This document shows, piece by piece, positions 14,201-29,300 of a stretch of 64,000 nucleotides of DNA (the stretch's first letter is position 1; each line of letters opens with the position of its first letter). Made by a program: the position numbers and the translations under genes. The DNA comes from Viola odorata (lineage: Eukaryota; Streptophyta; Magnoliopsida; Malpighiales; Violaceae). The stretch is from positions 18,656,564-18,720,563 of the forward strand of contig OY829541.1 in assembly GCA_963691705.1 (NCBI GenBank), given 5' to 3'. Under the pieces are notes generated by a model that did no database searches, was not told the DNA's origin, and saw only the letters and a program-made list of their open reading frames with translations.

Positions 14201-15404
14201 TCGACTTTCAATTTCAATTTCTAGACCATGCCCAATCGGCATGTAAAATTTCATAACTTCAATTTCTAAACCATACCCAACGGCATGTCAAATTTCAATT
14301 TCAATTTCTAGACCATGCCCAACGGCATGTCAAATTTCAATTTCAATTTCTAGACAATGCCCAACGGCATGTCACATTCCAATTTCTAATCCATGCCCAA
14401 ACGGCATGTCAATTTCATAATTTCAATTTCTAAACCATGCCTAATCAGTATGTCAAATTTCAATTTCTAATCCATGCCCAAACGGCATGTCAATTTCATA
14501 ATTTCAATTTCTAAACCATGCCCAACGGCATGTCAACTTTCAATTTCAATTTCTAGACCATGCCCAATCGGCATGTCGAATTTCATAACTTCAATTTCTA
14601 AACCATGCCCAACGGCATGTCAAATTTTAATTTCAATTTCTTGACCATGCGCAACGGCATGTCACATTTCAATTTCTAATCCATGCCCAAACGGCATGTC
14701 AATTTCATAATTTCAATTTCTAAGCCATGCCCAACGGCATGTCAACTTTCAATTTCAATTTCTAGACCATGCCCGACGGCATGTCAACTTTCAATTTCAA
14801 TTTCTAGACCATGCCCAATCGGCATGTAAAATTTCATAACTTCAATTTCTAAACCATACCCAACGGCATGTCAACTTTCAATTTCAATTTCTAGACCATG
14901 CCCAATCGGCATGTCAAATTTCATAACTTCAATTTCTAAACCATGCCCAACGGCATGTCAAATTTCAATTTCAATTTCTATACCATGCCCAGCGGCATGT
15001 CAAATTTCAATTTCTAATCCATGCCCAAACGGCATGTCAATTTCATAATTTCAATTTCTAAGCCATGCCCAACGGCATGTCAACTTTCAATTTCAATTTC
15101 TAGACCATGCCCGACGGCATGTCGACTTTCAATTTCAATTTCTAGACCATGCCCAATCGGCATGTAAAATTTCATAACTTCAATTTCTAAACCATACCCA
15201 ACGGCATGTCAAATTTCAATTTCAATTTCTAGACCATGCCCAACGGCATGTCAAATTTCAATTTCAATTTCTAGACCATGCCCAACGGCATGTCACATTC
15301 CAATTTCTAATCCATGCCCAAACGGCATGTCAATTTCTTAATTTCAATTTCTAAACCATGCCTAATCGGCATGTCAAATTTCAATTTCTAATCCATGCCC
15401 AAAC
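11291..15404. repeat. Zone B, partial third superrepeat copy
   Basis: From 11,283 the sequence matches 8,234 onward (offset 3,049). It then shifts to an offset of 2,501 after losing the 548-bp segment around 12,050-12,200. Most of this zone is made of two tandem 1,866-bp copies, listed separately. Confidence 0.75.
11695..13560. repeat. 1,866-bp tandem duplication, copy 1
   Basis: This segment is repeated directly downstream at an offset of 1,866. Anchors are the GGCATATC unit (C at 11,718 and 13,584), the CATCGGCATATC variant, and the TTCTTGACCATGCGC unit near 12,775 and 14,641. The left boundary is placed where CATAACTTC changes to CATAATTTC, so it is uncertain by a few tens of bases. Confidence 0.8.
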
Positions 15405-15426
15405 GGCATGTCAATTTCATAATTTC
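13561..15426. repeat. 1,866-bp tandem duplication, copy 2
   Basis: This is the second copy of 11,695-13,560. Similarity persists to about 15,460, after which the partner diverges. Single-base differences include CAAAATTTC near 13,470 against CTTAATTTC near 15,336. Confidence 0.8.
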
Positions 15427-18400
15427 AATTTCTAAACCATGCCCAACGGCATGTCAACTTTCAATTTCAATTTCTAGACCATGACCAATCGGCATGTCGA
15501 ATTTCATAACTTCAATTTCTAAACCATGCCAACGGCATGTGAAATTTCAATTTCAATTTCTTGACAATGCCCAACGGCATGTCACATTCCAATTTCTAAT
15601 CCATGCCCAAACGGCATGTCAATTTCATAATTTCAATTTCTAAGCCATGCCCAACGGCATGTCAACTTTCAATTTCAATTTCTAGACCATGCCCGACGGC
15701 ATGTCAACTTTCAATTTCAATTTCTAGACCATGCCCAATCGGCATGTAAAATTTCATAACTTCAATTTCTAAACCATACCCAACGGCATGTCAAATTTCA
15801 ATTTCTAATCCATGCCCAAACGGCATGTCAAATTTCATAACTTCAATTTCTAAACCATGCCCAACGGCATGTCAAATTTCAATTTCAATTTCTTGACCAT
15901 GCCCAACGGCATGTCACATTCCAATTTCTAATCCATGCCCAAACGGCATGTCAATTTCATAATTTCAATTTCTAAGCCATGCCCAACGGCATGTCAACTT
16001 TCAATTTCAATTTCTAGACCATGCCCGACGGCATGTCAACTTTCAATTTCAATTTCTAGACCATGCCCAATCGGCATGTAAAATTTCATAACTTCAATTT
16101 CTAAACCATACCCAACGGCATGTCAAATTTCAATTTCTAATCCATGCCCAAACGGCATGTCAAATTTCATAACTTCAATTTCTAGACCATGCCCAACGGC
16201 ATGACAAATTTCAATTTCAATTTCTAGACCATGCCCAACGGCATGTCAAATTCCAATTTCTAATCCATGCCCAAACGGCATGTCAATTTCATAATTTCAA
16301 TTTCTAAACCATGCCCAATCGGCATGTCAAATTTCAATTTCTAATCGATGCCCAAACGGCATGTCAATTTCATAATTTCAATTTCTAAACCATGCCAAAC
16401 GGCATGTCAACTTTCAATTTCAATTTCTAGACCATGCCCAATCGGCATGTCGAATTTCATAACTTCAATTTCTAAACCATGCCCAACGGCATGTCAAATT
16501 TCAATTTCAATTTCTAGACCATGACCAATCAGCATGTCAAATTTCATAACTTCAATTTCTAAACCATGCCCAACGGCATGTCAAATTTCAATTTCAATTT
16601 CTAGACCATGCCCAACGGCATGTCACATTCCAATTTCTAATCAATGCCCAAACGGCATGTCAATTTCATAATTTCAATTTCTAAACCATGCCCAATCGGC
16701 ATGTCAAATTTCAATTTCTAATCCATGCCCAAACGGCATGTCAATTTCATAATTTCAATTTCTAAACCATGCCCAACGGCATGTCAACTTTCAATTTCAA
16801 TTTCTATACCATGACCAATCGGCATGTCAAATTTCATAATTTCAATTTCTAAACCATGCCCAACGGCATGTCAACTTTCAATTTCAATTTCTAGACCATG
16901 CCCAATCGGCATGTCGAATTTCATAACTTCAATTTCTAAACCATGCCAACGGCATGTGAAATTTCAATTTCAATTTCTTGACAATGCCCAACGGCATGTC
17001 ACATTCCAATTTCTAATCCATGCCCAAACGGCATGTCAATTTCATAATTTCAATTTCTAAGCCATGCCCAACGGCATGTCAACTTTCAATTTCAATTTCT
17101 AGACCATGCCCGACGGCATGTCAACTTTCAATTTCAATTTCTAGACCATGCCCAATCGGCATGTAAAATTTCATAACTTCAATTTCTAAACCATACCCAA
17201 CGGCATGTCAAATTTCAATTTCTAATCCATGCCCAAACGGCATGTCAAATTTCATAACTTCAATTTCTAAACCATGCCCAACGGCATGTCAAATTTCAAT
17301 TTCAATTTCTTGACCATGCCCAACGGCATGTCACATTCCAATTTCTAATCCATGCCCAAACGGCATGTCAATTTCATAATTTCAATTTCTAAGCCATGCC
17401 CAACGGCATGTCAACTTTCAATTTCAATTTCTAGACCATGCCCGACGGCATGTCAACTTTCAATTTCAATTTCTAGACCATGCCCAATCGGCATGTAAAA
17501 TTTCATAACTTCAATTTCTAAACCATACCCAACGGCATGTCAAATTTCAATTTCTAATCCATGCCCAAACGGCATGTCAAATTTCATAACTTCAATTTCT
17601 AGACCATGCCCAACGGCATGACAAATTTCAATTTCAATTTCTAGACCATGCCCAACGGCATGTCACATTCCAATTTCTAATCCATGCCCAAACGGCATGT
17701 CAATTTCTTAATTTCAATTTCTAAACCATGCCTAATCGGCATGTCAAATTTCAATTTCTAATCCATGCCCAAACGGCATGTCAATTTCATAATTTCAATT
17801 TCTAAACCATGCCCAACGGCATATCAAATTTCAATTTCAATTTCTAGACCATGCCCAATCGGCATGTCAAATTTCCTAACTTCAATTTCTAAACCATGCC
17901 CAACGGCATGCCAAATTTCACTTTCAATTTCTAGACCATGCCCAACGGCATGTCAAATTTCAATTTCAATTTCTAGACCATGCCCAACGGCATGTCACAC
18001 TCCAATTTCTAATCCATGCCCAAATGGCATGTCAATTTCATAATTTCAATTTCTAAACCATGCCTAATCGGCATGTCAAATTTCAATTTCTAATCCATGC
18101 CCAAACGGCATGTCAATTTCATAATTTCAATTTCTAAACCATGCCCAACGGCATGTCAACTTTCAATTTCAATTTCTAGACCATGCCCAATCGGCATATC
18201 AAATTTCATAACTTCAATTTCTAAACCATGCCCAACGGCATGTCAAATTTCAATTTCAATTTCTATACCATGCCCAGCGGCATGTCAAATTTCAATTTCT
18301 AATCCATGCCCAAACGGCATGTCAAATTTCAATTTCTTGACAATGCCCAACGGCATGTCACATTCCAATTTCTAATCCATGCCCAAACGGCATGTCAATT

Positions 18401-19140
18401 TCATAATTTCAATTTCTAAGCCATGCCCAACGGCATGTCAACTTTCAATTTCAATTTCTAGACCATGCCCGACGGCATGTCAACTTTCAATTTCAATTTC
18501 TAGACCATGCCCAATCGGCATGTAAAATTTCATAACTTCAATTTCTAAACCATACCCAACGGCATGTCAAATTTCAATTTCTAATCCATGCCCAAACGGC
18601 ATGTCAAATTTCATAACTTCAATTTCTAAACCATGCCCAACGGCATGTCAAATTTCAATTTCAATTTCTTGACCATGCCCAACGGCATGTCACATTCCAA
18701 TTTCTAATCCATGCCCAAACGGCATGTCAATTTCATAATTTCAATTTCTAAGCCATGCCCAACGGCATGTCAACTTTCAATTTCAATTTCTAGACCATGC
18801 CCGACGGCATGTCAACTTTCAATTTCAATTTCTAGACCATGCCCAATCGGCATGTAAAATTTCATAACTTCAATTTCTAAACCATACCCAACGGCATGTC
18901 AAATTTCAATTTCTAATCCATGCCCAAACGGCATGTCAAATTTCATAACTTCAATTTCTAGACCATGCCCAACGGCATGACAAATTTCAATTTCAATTTC
19001 TAGACCATGCCCAACGGCATGTCAAATTCCAATTTCTAATCCATGCCCAAACGGCATGTCAATTTCATAATTTCAATTTCTAAACCATGCCCAATCGGCA
19101 TGTCAAATTTCAATTTCTAATCCATGCCCAAACGGCATGT
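15405..19140. repeat. Zone C, about 1.4-kb period block
   Basis: 15,405-16,390 matches 16,822-17,807 at an offset of 1,417. Shared rare marks are the one-base core deletion CATGCCAACGGCATG, the TTCTTGACAATG unit, and the GGCATGACAAATTTC unit (at 16,201 and 17,618). A third, shorter period of 1,359 bp follows, with marks at 18,337 and 18,977. The 58-bp shortening lies at the chimeric unit at 18,304. Confidence 0.78.
18304..18340 (+). repeat. Chimeric monomer at a 58-bp deletion joint
   Basis: The unit begins like a 37-bp class C unit with a CAAAC loop but ends TTCTTGA, an ending that elsewhere belongs to 42-bp units. It marks the point where the 1,417-bp period changes to 1,359 bp. Confidence 0.75.
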
Positions 19141-19840
19141 CAATTTCATAATTTCAATTTCTAAACCATGCCAAACGGCATGTCAAATTTCAAAATTTGA
19201 ATTTCTAAACCATGCCCAATCGGCATGTCAAATTTCAATTTCTAATCCATGCCCAAACGGCATGTCAATTTCATAATTTCAATTTCTAAACCATGCCCAA
19301 CGGCATGTCAACTTTCAATTTCAATTTCTATACCATGACCAATCGGCATGTCAAATTCCAATTTCTAATCAATGCCCAAACGGCATGTCAATTTCATAAT
19401 TTGAATTTCTAAACCATGCCAAACGGCATGACCAATCAGCATGTCAAATTTCATAACTTCAATTTCTAAACCATGCCCAACGGCATGTCAAATTTCAATT
19501 TCAATTTCTAGACCATGCCCAACGGCATGTCACATTCCAATTTCTAATCAATGCCCAAACGGCATGTCAATTTCATAATTTGAATTTCTAAACCATGCCC
19601 AATCGGCATGTCAAATTTCAATTTCTAATCCATGCCCAAACGGCATGTCAATTTCATAATTTCAATTTCTAAACCATGCCCAACGGCATGTCAACTTTCA
19701 ATTTCAATTTCTATACCATGACCAATCGGCATGTCAAATTTCATAACTTCAATTTCTAAACCATGCCCAACGGCATGTCAAATTTCAATTTCAATTTCTA
19801 TACCATGCCCAGCGGCATGTCAAATTTCAATTTCTAATCC
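19141..19840. repeat. Scrambled stretch between zones C and D
   Basis: Units here follow the usual order poorly. There is a CATGCCAAACGGCATG core, an odd spacer CAAAATTTGAATTTC near 19,190, a repeated CATAATTTGAATTTC variant (19,390s and 19,570s), and a fused double core at 19,414-19,443. Two nearly equal short segments about 180 bp apart are visible. Confidence 0.65.
19414..19443 (+). repeat. Fused double core without a spacer
   Basis: CCATGCCAAACGG at 19,414-19,426 is joined directly to CATGACCAATCAGCATG at 19,427-19,443. The AT-rich spacer between two cores is missing and the central CATG is shared by both. This looks like a break and rejoin at the CATG microhomology. Confidence 0.85.
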
Positions 19841-22800
19841 ATGCCCAAACGGCATGTCAATTTCATAATTTCAATTTCTAAGCCATGTCCAACGGCATGT
19901 CAACTTTCAATTTCAATTTCTAGACCATGCCCGACGGCATGTCAACTTTCAATTTCAATTTCTAGACCATACCCAATCGGCATGTCAAATTTCATAACTT
20001 CAATTTCTAAACCATGCCCAACGGCATGTCAAATTTCAATTTCTAATCCATGCCCAAACGGCATGTCAATTTCATAATTTCAATTTCTAAACCATGCCCA
20101 ACGGCATGTCAACTTTCAATTTCAATTTCTAGACCATGCCCTATCGGCATGTCAAATTTCATAACTTCAATTTCTAAACCATGCCCAACGGCATGTCAAA
20201 TTTCAATTTCAATTTCTATACCATGCCCAGCGGCATGTCAAATTTCAATTTCTAATCCATGCCCAAACGGCATGTCAATTTCATAATTTCAATTTCTAAG
20301 CCATGTCCAACGGCATGTCAACTTTCAATTTCAATTTCTAGACCATGCCCGACGGCATGTCAACTTTCAATTTCAATTTCTAGACCATGCCCAATCGGCA
20401 TGTAAAATTTCATAACTTCAATTTCTAAACCATACCCAACGGCATGTCAAATTTCAATTTCAATTTCAAGACCATGACCAATCAGCATGTCAAATTTCAT
20501 AACTTTAATTTCTAAACCATGCCCTAACGGCATGTCAAATTTCAATTTCAATGTCTACACCATGCCCAACGGCATGTCACATTCCAATTTCTAATCCATG
20601 CCCAAACGGCATGTCAATTTCATAATTTCAATTTCTAAACCATGCCCAATCGGCATGTCAAATTTCAATTTCTAACCCATGCCCAAACGGCATGTCAATT
20701 TCATAATTTCAATTTCTAAACCATGCCCAACGACATGTCAACTTTCAATTTCAATTTCTATACCATGACCAATCGGCATGTCAAATTTCATAACTTCAAT
20801 TTTAAACCATGCCCAACGGCATGTCAAATTTCAATTTCAATTTTTAGACCATGACCAATCGGCATGTAAAATTTCATAACTTCAATTTCTAAACCATGCC
20901 CAACGGCATGTCTAATTTCAATTTCAATTTCTAGACCATGCCCAACGGCATGTCACATTCCAATTTCTAATCCATGCCCAAATGGCATGTCAATTTCATA
21001 ATTTCAATTTCTAAACCATGCCCAACGGCATGTCACATTCTAATATCTAATCCATGCCCAAACGACATGTCAATTTCATAATTTCAATTTCTAAACCATG
21101 CCCAACGGCATGTCAAATTTCATTTTCAGTTTCTAGACCATGCCCAACGGCATGTCAAATTTCAATTTCAATTTCTAGACCATGCCCAATCGGCATGTCA
21201 AATTTCAATTTCAATTTTTAGACCGTGCCCAACGGCATGTCAAATTTCAATTTCAATTTCTAGACCATGCCCAATCGGCATGTCAAATTTCATAACTTCA
21301 ATTTCTAAACCATGCCCAACGGCATATCAAATTTCAATTTCAATTTGTAGACCATGCCCAATCGGCATGTCAAATTTCATAACTTCAATTTCTAAACCAT
21401 GCCCAACGGCATGCCAAATTTCACTTTCAATTTCTAGACCATGCCCAACGGCATGTCAAATTTCAATTTCAATTTCTAGACCATGCCCAACGGCATGTCA
21501 CACTCCAATTTCTAATCCATGTCCAAATGGCATGTCAATTTCATAATTTCAATTTCTAAACCATGCCTAATCGGCATGTCAAATTTCAATTTCTAATCCA
21601 TGCCCAAACGGCATGTCAATTTCATAATTTCAATTTCTAAACCATGCCCAACGACATGTCAACTTTCAATTTCAATTTCTAAACCATGCCCAACGGCATG
21701 TCAAATTTCAATTTCAATTTCTAGACCATGCCCAACGGCATGTCACATTCCAATTTCTAATCCATGCCCAAACGGCATGTCAATTTCATAATTTCAATTT
21801 CTAAACCATGCCCAACGGCATGTCACATTCTAATATCTAATCCATGCCCAAACGACATGTCAATTTCATAATTTCAATTTCTAAACCATGCCCAACGGCA
21901 TGTCAAATTTTATTTTCAGTTTCTAGACCATGCCCAACGGCATGTCAAATTTCAATTTCAATTTCTAGACCATGCCCAACGGCATGTCAAATTTCAATTT
22001 CAGTTTTTAGACCATGCCCAATCGGCATGTCAAATTTCAATTTCAATTTTTAGACCGTGCCCAACGGCATGTCAAATTTCAATTTCAATTTCTAGACCGT
22101 GCCCAACGGCATGTCAAATTTCAATTTCAATTTCTAGACCATGCCCAATCGGCATGTCAAATTTCATAACTTCAATTTCTAAACCATGCCCAACGGCATG
22201 CCAAATTTCACTTTCAATTTCTAGACCATGCCCAACGGCATGTCAAATTTCAATTTCAATTTCTAGACCATGCCCAACGGCATGTCACACTCCAATTTCT
22301 AATCCATGCCCAAATGGCATGTCAATTTCATAATTTCAATTTCTAAACCATGCCTAATCGGCATGTCAAATTTCAATTTCTAATCCATGCTCAAACGGCA
22401 TGTCAATTTCATAATTTCAATTTCTAAACCATGCCCAACGGCATGTCAACTTTCAATTTCAATTTCTAGACCATGCCCTATCGGCATGTCAAATTTCATA
22501 ACTTCAATTTCTAAACCATGCCCAACGGCATGTCAAATTTCAATTTCAATTTCTATACCATGCCCAGCGGCATGTCAAATTTCAATTTCTAATCCATGCC
22601 CAAACGGCATGTCAATTTCATAATTTCAATTTCTAAGCCATGCCCAACGGCATGTCAACTTTCAATTTCAATTTCTAGACCATGCCCGACGGCATGTCAA
22701 CTTTCAATTTCAATTTCTAGACCATGCCCAATCGGCATGTAAAATTTCATAACTTCAATTTCTAAACCATACCCAACGGCATGTCAAATTTCAATTTCAA

Positions 22801-23134
22801 TTTCTAAACCATGACCAATCAGCATGTCAAATTTCATAACTTCAATTTCTAAACCATGCCCAAACGGCATGTCAAATTTCAATTTGAATGTCTAGACCAT
22901 ACCCAACGGCATGTCACATTCCAATTTCTAATCCATGCCCAAACGGCATGTCAATTTCATAATTTCAATTTCTAAACCATGCCCAATCGGCATGTCAAAT
23001 TTCAATTTCTAATCCATGCCCAAACGGCATGTCAATTTCATAATTTCAATTTCTAAACCCTGCCCAACGACATGTCAACTTTCAATTTCAATTTCTATAC
23101 CATGACCAATCGGCATGTCAAATTTCATAACTTC

Positions 23135-26100
23135 AATTTCTAAACCATGCCCAACGGCATGTCAAATTTCAATTTCAATTTTTAGACCATGACCAATCGG
23201 CATGTAAAATTTCATAACTTCAATTTCTAAACCATGCCCAACGGCATGTCAAATTTCAATTTCAATTTCTAGACCATGCCCAACGGCATGTTACATTCCA
23301 ATTTCTAATCCATGCCCAAACGGCATGTCAATTTCATAATTTCAATTTCTAAACCATGCCCAACGGCATGTCACATTCTAATATCTAATCCATGCCCAAA
23401 CGACATGTCAATTTCATAATTTCAATTTCTAAACCATACCCAACGGCATGTCAAATTTCATTTTCAGTTTCTAGACCATGCCCAACGGCATGTCAAATTT
23501 CAATTTCAATTTCTAGACCATGCCCACCGGCATGTCAAATTTCAATTTCAATTTTTAGACCATGCCCAATCGGCATGTCAAATTTCAATTTCAATTTTTA
23601 GACCGTGCCCAACGGCATGTCAAATTTCAATTTCAATTTCTAGACCATGCCCAATCGGCATGTCAAATTTCATAACTTCAATTTCTAAACCATGCCCAAC
23701 GGCATATCAAATCTCAATTTCAATTTCTAGACCATGCCCAATCGGCATGTCAAATTTCCTAACTTCAATTTCTAAACAATGCCCAACGGCATGCCAAATT
23801 TCACTTTCAATTTCTAGACCATGCCCAACGGCATGTCAAATTTCAATTTCAATTTCTAGACCATGCCCAACGGCATGTCACACTCCAATTTCTAATCCAT
23901 GCCCAAATGGCATGTCAATTTCATAATTTCAGTTTCTAAACCATGCCTAATCGGCATGTCAAATTTCAATTTCTAATCCATGCCCAAACGGCATGTCAAT
24001 TTCATAATTTCAATTTCTAAACCATGCCCAACGGCATGTCAACTTTCAATTTCAATTTCTAGACCATGCCCAATCGGCATGTCAAATTTCATAACTTCAA
24101 TTTCTAAACCATGCCCAACGGCATGTCAAATTTCAATTTCAATTTCTATACCATGCCCAGCGGCATGTCAAATTTCAATTTCTAATCCATGCCCAAACGG
24201 CATGTCAATTTCATAATTTCAATTTCTAAGCCATGCCCAACGGCATGTAAACTTTCAATTTCAATTTCTAGACCATGCCCGACGGCATGTCGACTTTCAA
24301 TTTCAATTTCCAGACCATGCCCAATCGGCATGTAAAATTTCATAACTTCAATTTCTAAACCATACCCAACGGCATGTCAAATTTCAATTTCAATTTCTAG
24401 ACCATGCCCAACGGCATGTCAAATTTCAATTTCAATTTCTAGACAATGCCCAACGGCATGTCACATTCTAATTTCTAATCCATGCCCAAACGGCATGTCA
24501 ATTTCATAATTTCAATTTCTAAACCATGCCTAATCGGCATGTCAAATTTCAATTTCTGATCCATGCCCAAACGACATGTCAATTTCATAATTTCAATTTC
24601 TAAACCATGCCCAACGGCATGTCAACTTTCAATTTCAATTTCTAGACCATGCCCAATCGGCATGTCGAATTTCATAACTTCAATTTCTAAACCATGCCCA
24701 ACGGCATGTCAAATTTCAATTTCAATTTCTTGACCATGCCCAACGGCATGTCACATTCCAATTTCTAATCCATGCCCAAACGTCATGTCAATTTCATAAT
24801 TTCAATTTCTAAGCCATGCCCAACGGCATGTCAACTTTCAATTTCAATTTCTAGACCATGCCCGACGGCATGTCAACTTTCAATTTCAATTTCTAGACCA
24901 TGCCCAATCGGCATGTAAAATTTCATAACTTCAATTTCTAAACCATACCCAACGGCATGTCAACTTTCAATTTCAATTTCTAGACCATGCCCAATCGGCA
25001 TGTCAAATTTCATAACTTCAATTTCTAAACCATGCCCAACGACATGTCAAATTTCAATTTCAATTTCTATACCATGCCCAGCGGCAAGTCCAATTTCAAT
25101 TTCTAATCCATGCCCAAACGGCATGTCAATTTCATAGTTTCAATTTCTAAACCATGCCCAACGGCATGTCAAATTTCATTTTCAGTTTCTAGACCATGCC
25201 CAACGGCATGTCAAATTTCAATTTCAATTTCTAGACCATGCCCACCGGCATGTCAAATTTCAATTTCAATTTTTAGACCATGCCCAATCGGCATGTCAAA
25301 TTTCAATTTCAATTTTTAGACCGTGCCCAACGGCATGTCAAATTTCAATTTCAATTTCTAGACCATGCCCAATCGGCATGTCAAATTTCATAACTTCAAT
25401 TTCTAAACCATGCCCAACGGCATATCAAATTTCAATTTCAATTTGTAGACCATGCCCAATCGGCATGTCAAATTTCATAACTTCAATTTCTAAACCATGC
25501 CCAACGGCATGCCAAATTTCACTTTCAATTTCTAGACCATGCCCAACAGCATGTCAAATTTCATAACTTCAATTTCTAAACCATGCCCAACGGCATATCA
25601 AATTTCATTTTCAGTTTCTAGACCATGCCCAACGGCATGTCAAATTTCAATTTCAATTTCTAGACCATGCCCACCGGCATGTCAAATTTCAATTTCAATT
25701 TTTAGACCATGCCCAATCGGCATGTCAAATTTCAATTTCAATTTTTAGACCGTGCCCAACGGCATGTCAAATTTCAATTTCAATTTCTAGACCATGCCCA
25801 ATCGGCATGTCAAATTTCATAACTTCAATTTCTAAACCATGCCCAACGGCATGTCAAATTTCAATTTCAAATTTTAGACCATGACCAATCGGCATGTCAA
25901 ATTTCATAACTTCAATTTCTAAATCATGCCCAACGGCATGCCAAATTTCACTTTCAATTTCTAGATCATGCCCAACGGCATGTCAAATTTCAATTTCAAT
26001 TTCTAGACCATGCCCAACGGCATGTCACACTCCAATTTCTAATCCATGTCCAAATGGCATGTCAATTTCATAATTTCAATTTCTAAACCATGCCTAATCG

Positions 26101-26322
26101 GCATGTCAAATTTCAATTTCTAATCCATGCCCAAACGGCATGTCAATTTCATAATTTCAATTTCTAAACCATGCCCAACGGCATGTCAACTTTCAATTTC
26201 AATTTCTAAACCATGCCCAACGGCATGTCAAATTTCAATTTCAATTTCTAGACCATGCCCAACGGCATGTCACATTCCAATTTCTAATCCATGCCCAAAC
26301 GGCATGTCAATTTCATAATTTC
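23135..26322. repeat. 3,188-bp triplication, copy 1
   Basis: This is the first of three consecutive copies. It differs from copies 2 and 3 at several bases, for example GTTACATTCC near 23,290, CCATACCC near 23,437 and GGCATGTC near 24,120, so it is the outlier of the three. Confidence 0.82.
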
Positions 26323-29300
26323 AATTTCTAAACCATGCCCAACGGCATGTCAAATTTCAATTTCAATTTTTAGACCATGACCAATCGGCATGTAAAATTT
26401 CATAACTTCAATTTCTAAACCATGCCCAACGGCATGTCAAATTTCAATTTCAATTTCTAGACCATGCCCAACGGCATGTCACATTCCAATTTCTAATCCA
26501 TGCCCAAACGGCATGTCAATTTCATAATTTCAATTTCTAAACCATGCCCAACGGCATGTCACATTCTAATATCTAATCCATGCCCAAACGACATGTCAAT
26601 TTCATAATTTCAATTTCTAAACCATGCCCAACGGCATGTCAAATTTCATTTTCAGTTTCTAGACCATGCCCAACGGCATGTCAAATTTCAATTTCAATTT
26701 CTAGACCATGCCCACCGGCATGTCAAATTTCAATTTCAATTTTTAGACCATGCCCAATCGGCATGTCAAATTTCAATTTCAATTTTTAGACCGTGCCCAA
26801 CGGCATGTCAAATTTCAATTTCAATTTCTAGACCATGCCCAATCGGCATGTCAAATTTCATAACTTCAATTTCTAAACCATGCCCAACGGCATATCAAAT
26901 CTCAATTTCAATTTCTAGACCATGCCCAATCGGCATGTCAAATTTCCTAACTTCAATTTCTAAACAATGCCCAACGGCATGCCAAATTTCACTTTCAATT
27001 TCTAGACCATGCCCAACGGCATGTCAAATTTCAATTTCAATTTCTAGACCATGCCCAACGGCATGTCACACTCCAATTTCTAATCCATGCCCAAATGGCA
27101 TGTCAATTTCATAATTTCAGTTTCTAAACCATGCCTAATCGGCATGTCAAATTTCAATTTCTAATCCATGCCCAAACGGCATGTCAATTTCATAATTTCA
27201 ATTTCTAAACCATGCCCAACGGCATGTCAACTTTCAATTTCAATTTCTAGACCATGCCCAATCGGCATGTCAAATTTCATAACTTCAATTTCTAAACCAT
27301 GCCCAACGGCTTGTCAAATTTCAATTTCAATTTCTATACCATGCCCAGCGGCATGTCAAATTTCAATTTCTAATCCATGCCCAAACGGCATGTCAATTTC
27401 ATAATTTCAATTTCTAAGCCATGCCCAACGGCATGTAAACTTTCAATTTCAATTTCTAGACCATGCCCGACGGCATGTCGACTTTCAATTTCAATTTCCA
27501 GACCATGCCCAATCGGCATGTAAAATTTCATAACTTCAATTTCTAAACCATACCCAACGGCATATCAAATTTCAATTTCAATTTCTAGACCATGCCCAAC
27601 GGCATGTCAAATTTCAATTTCAATTTCTAGACAATGCCCAACGGCATGTCACATTCTAATTTCTAATCCATGCCCAAACGGCATGTCAATTTCATAATTT
27701 CAATTTCTAAACCATGCCTAATCGGCATGTCAAATTTCAATTTCTGATCCATGCCCAAACGACATGTCAATTTCATAATTTCAATTTCTAAACCATGCCC
27801 AACGGCATGTCAACTTTCAATTTCAATTTCTAGACCATGCCCAATCGGCATGTCGAATTTCATAACTTCAATTTCTAAACCATGCCCAACGGCATGTCAA
27901 ATTTCAATTTCAATTTCTTGACCATGCCCAACGGCATGTCACATTCCAATTTCTAATCCATGCCCAAACGTCATGTCAATTTCATAATTTCAATTTCTAA
28001 GCCATGCCCAACGGCATGTCAACTTTCAATTTCAATTTCTAGACCATGCCCGACGGCATGTCAACTTTCAATTTCAATTTCTAGACCATGCCCAATCGGC
28101 ATGTAAAATTTCATAACTTCAATTTCTAAACCATACCCAACGGCATGTCAACTTTCAATTTCAATTTCTAGACCATGCCCAATCGGCATGTCAAATTTCA
28201 TAACTTCAATTTCTAAACCATGCCCAACGACATGTCAAATTTCAATTTCAATTTCTATACCATGCCCAGCGGCAAGTCCAATTTCAATTTCTAATCCATG
28301 CCCAAACGGCATGTCAATTTCATAGTTTCAATTTCTAAACCATGCCCAACGGCATGTCAAATTTCATTTTCAGTTTCTAGACCATGCCCAACGGCATGTC
28401 AAATTTCAATTTCAATTTCTAGACCATGCCCACCGGCATGTCAAATTTCAATTTCAATTTTTAGACCATGCCCAATCGGCATGTCAAATTTCAATTTCAA
28501 TTTTTAGACCGTGCCCAACGGCATGTCAAATTTCAATTTCAATTTCTAGACCATGCCCAATCGGCATGTCAAATTTCATAACTTCAATTTCTAAACCATG
28601 CCCAACGGCATATCAAATTTCAATTTCAATTTGTAGACCATGCCCAATCGGCATGTCAAATTTCATAACTTCAATTTCTAAACCATGCCCAACGGCATGC
28701 CAAATTTCACTTTCAATTTCTAGACCATGCCCAACAGCATGTCAAATTTCATAACTTCAATTTCTAAACCATGCCCAACGGCATATCAAATTTCATTTTC
28801 AGTTTCTAGACCATGCCCAACGGCATGTCAAATTTCAATTTCAATTTCTAGACCATGCCCACCGGCATGTCAAATTTCAATTTCAATTTTTAGACCATGC
28901 CCAATCGGCATGTCAAATTTCAATTTCAATTTTTAGACCGTGCCCAACGGCATGTCAAATTTCAATTTCAATTTCTAGACCATGCCCAATCGGCATGTCA
29001 AATTTCATAACTTCAATTTCTAAACCATGCCCAACGGCATGTCAAATTTCAATTTCAAATTTTAGACCATGACCAATCGGCATGTCAAATTTCATAACTT
29101 CAATTTCTAAATCATGCCCAACGGCATGCCAAATTTCACTTTCAATTTCTAGATCATGCCCAACGGCATGTCAAATTTCAATTTCAATTTCTAGACCATG
29201 CCCAACGGCATGTCACACTCCAATTTCTAATCCATGTCCAAATGGCATGTCAATTTCATAATTTCAATTTCTAAACCATGCCTAATCGGCATGTCAAATT

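Noticed and set aside
19181..19210. Inverted monomer (AAAATTTGAATTTC)
   Set aside because: The GAATTTC resembles reverse-strand spacer, but the flanking cores are in the normal orientation, so it is a local substitution or rearrangement and not an inversion.
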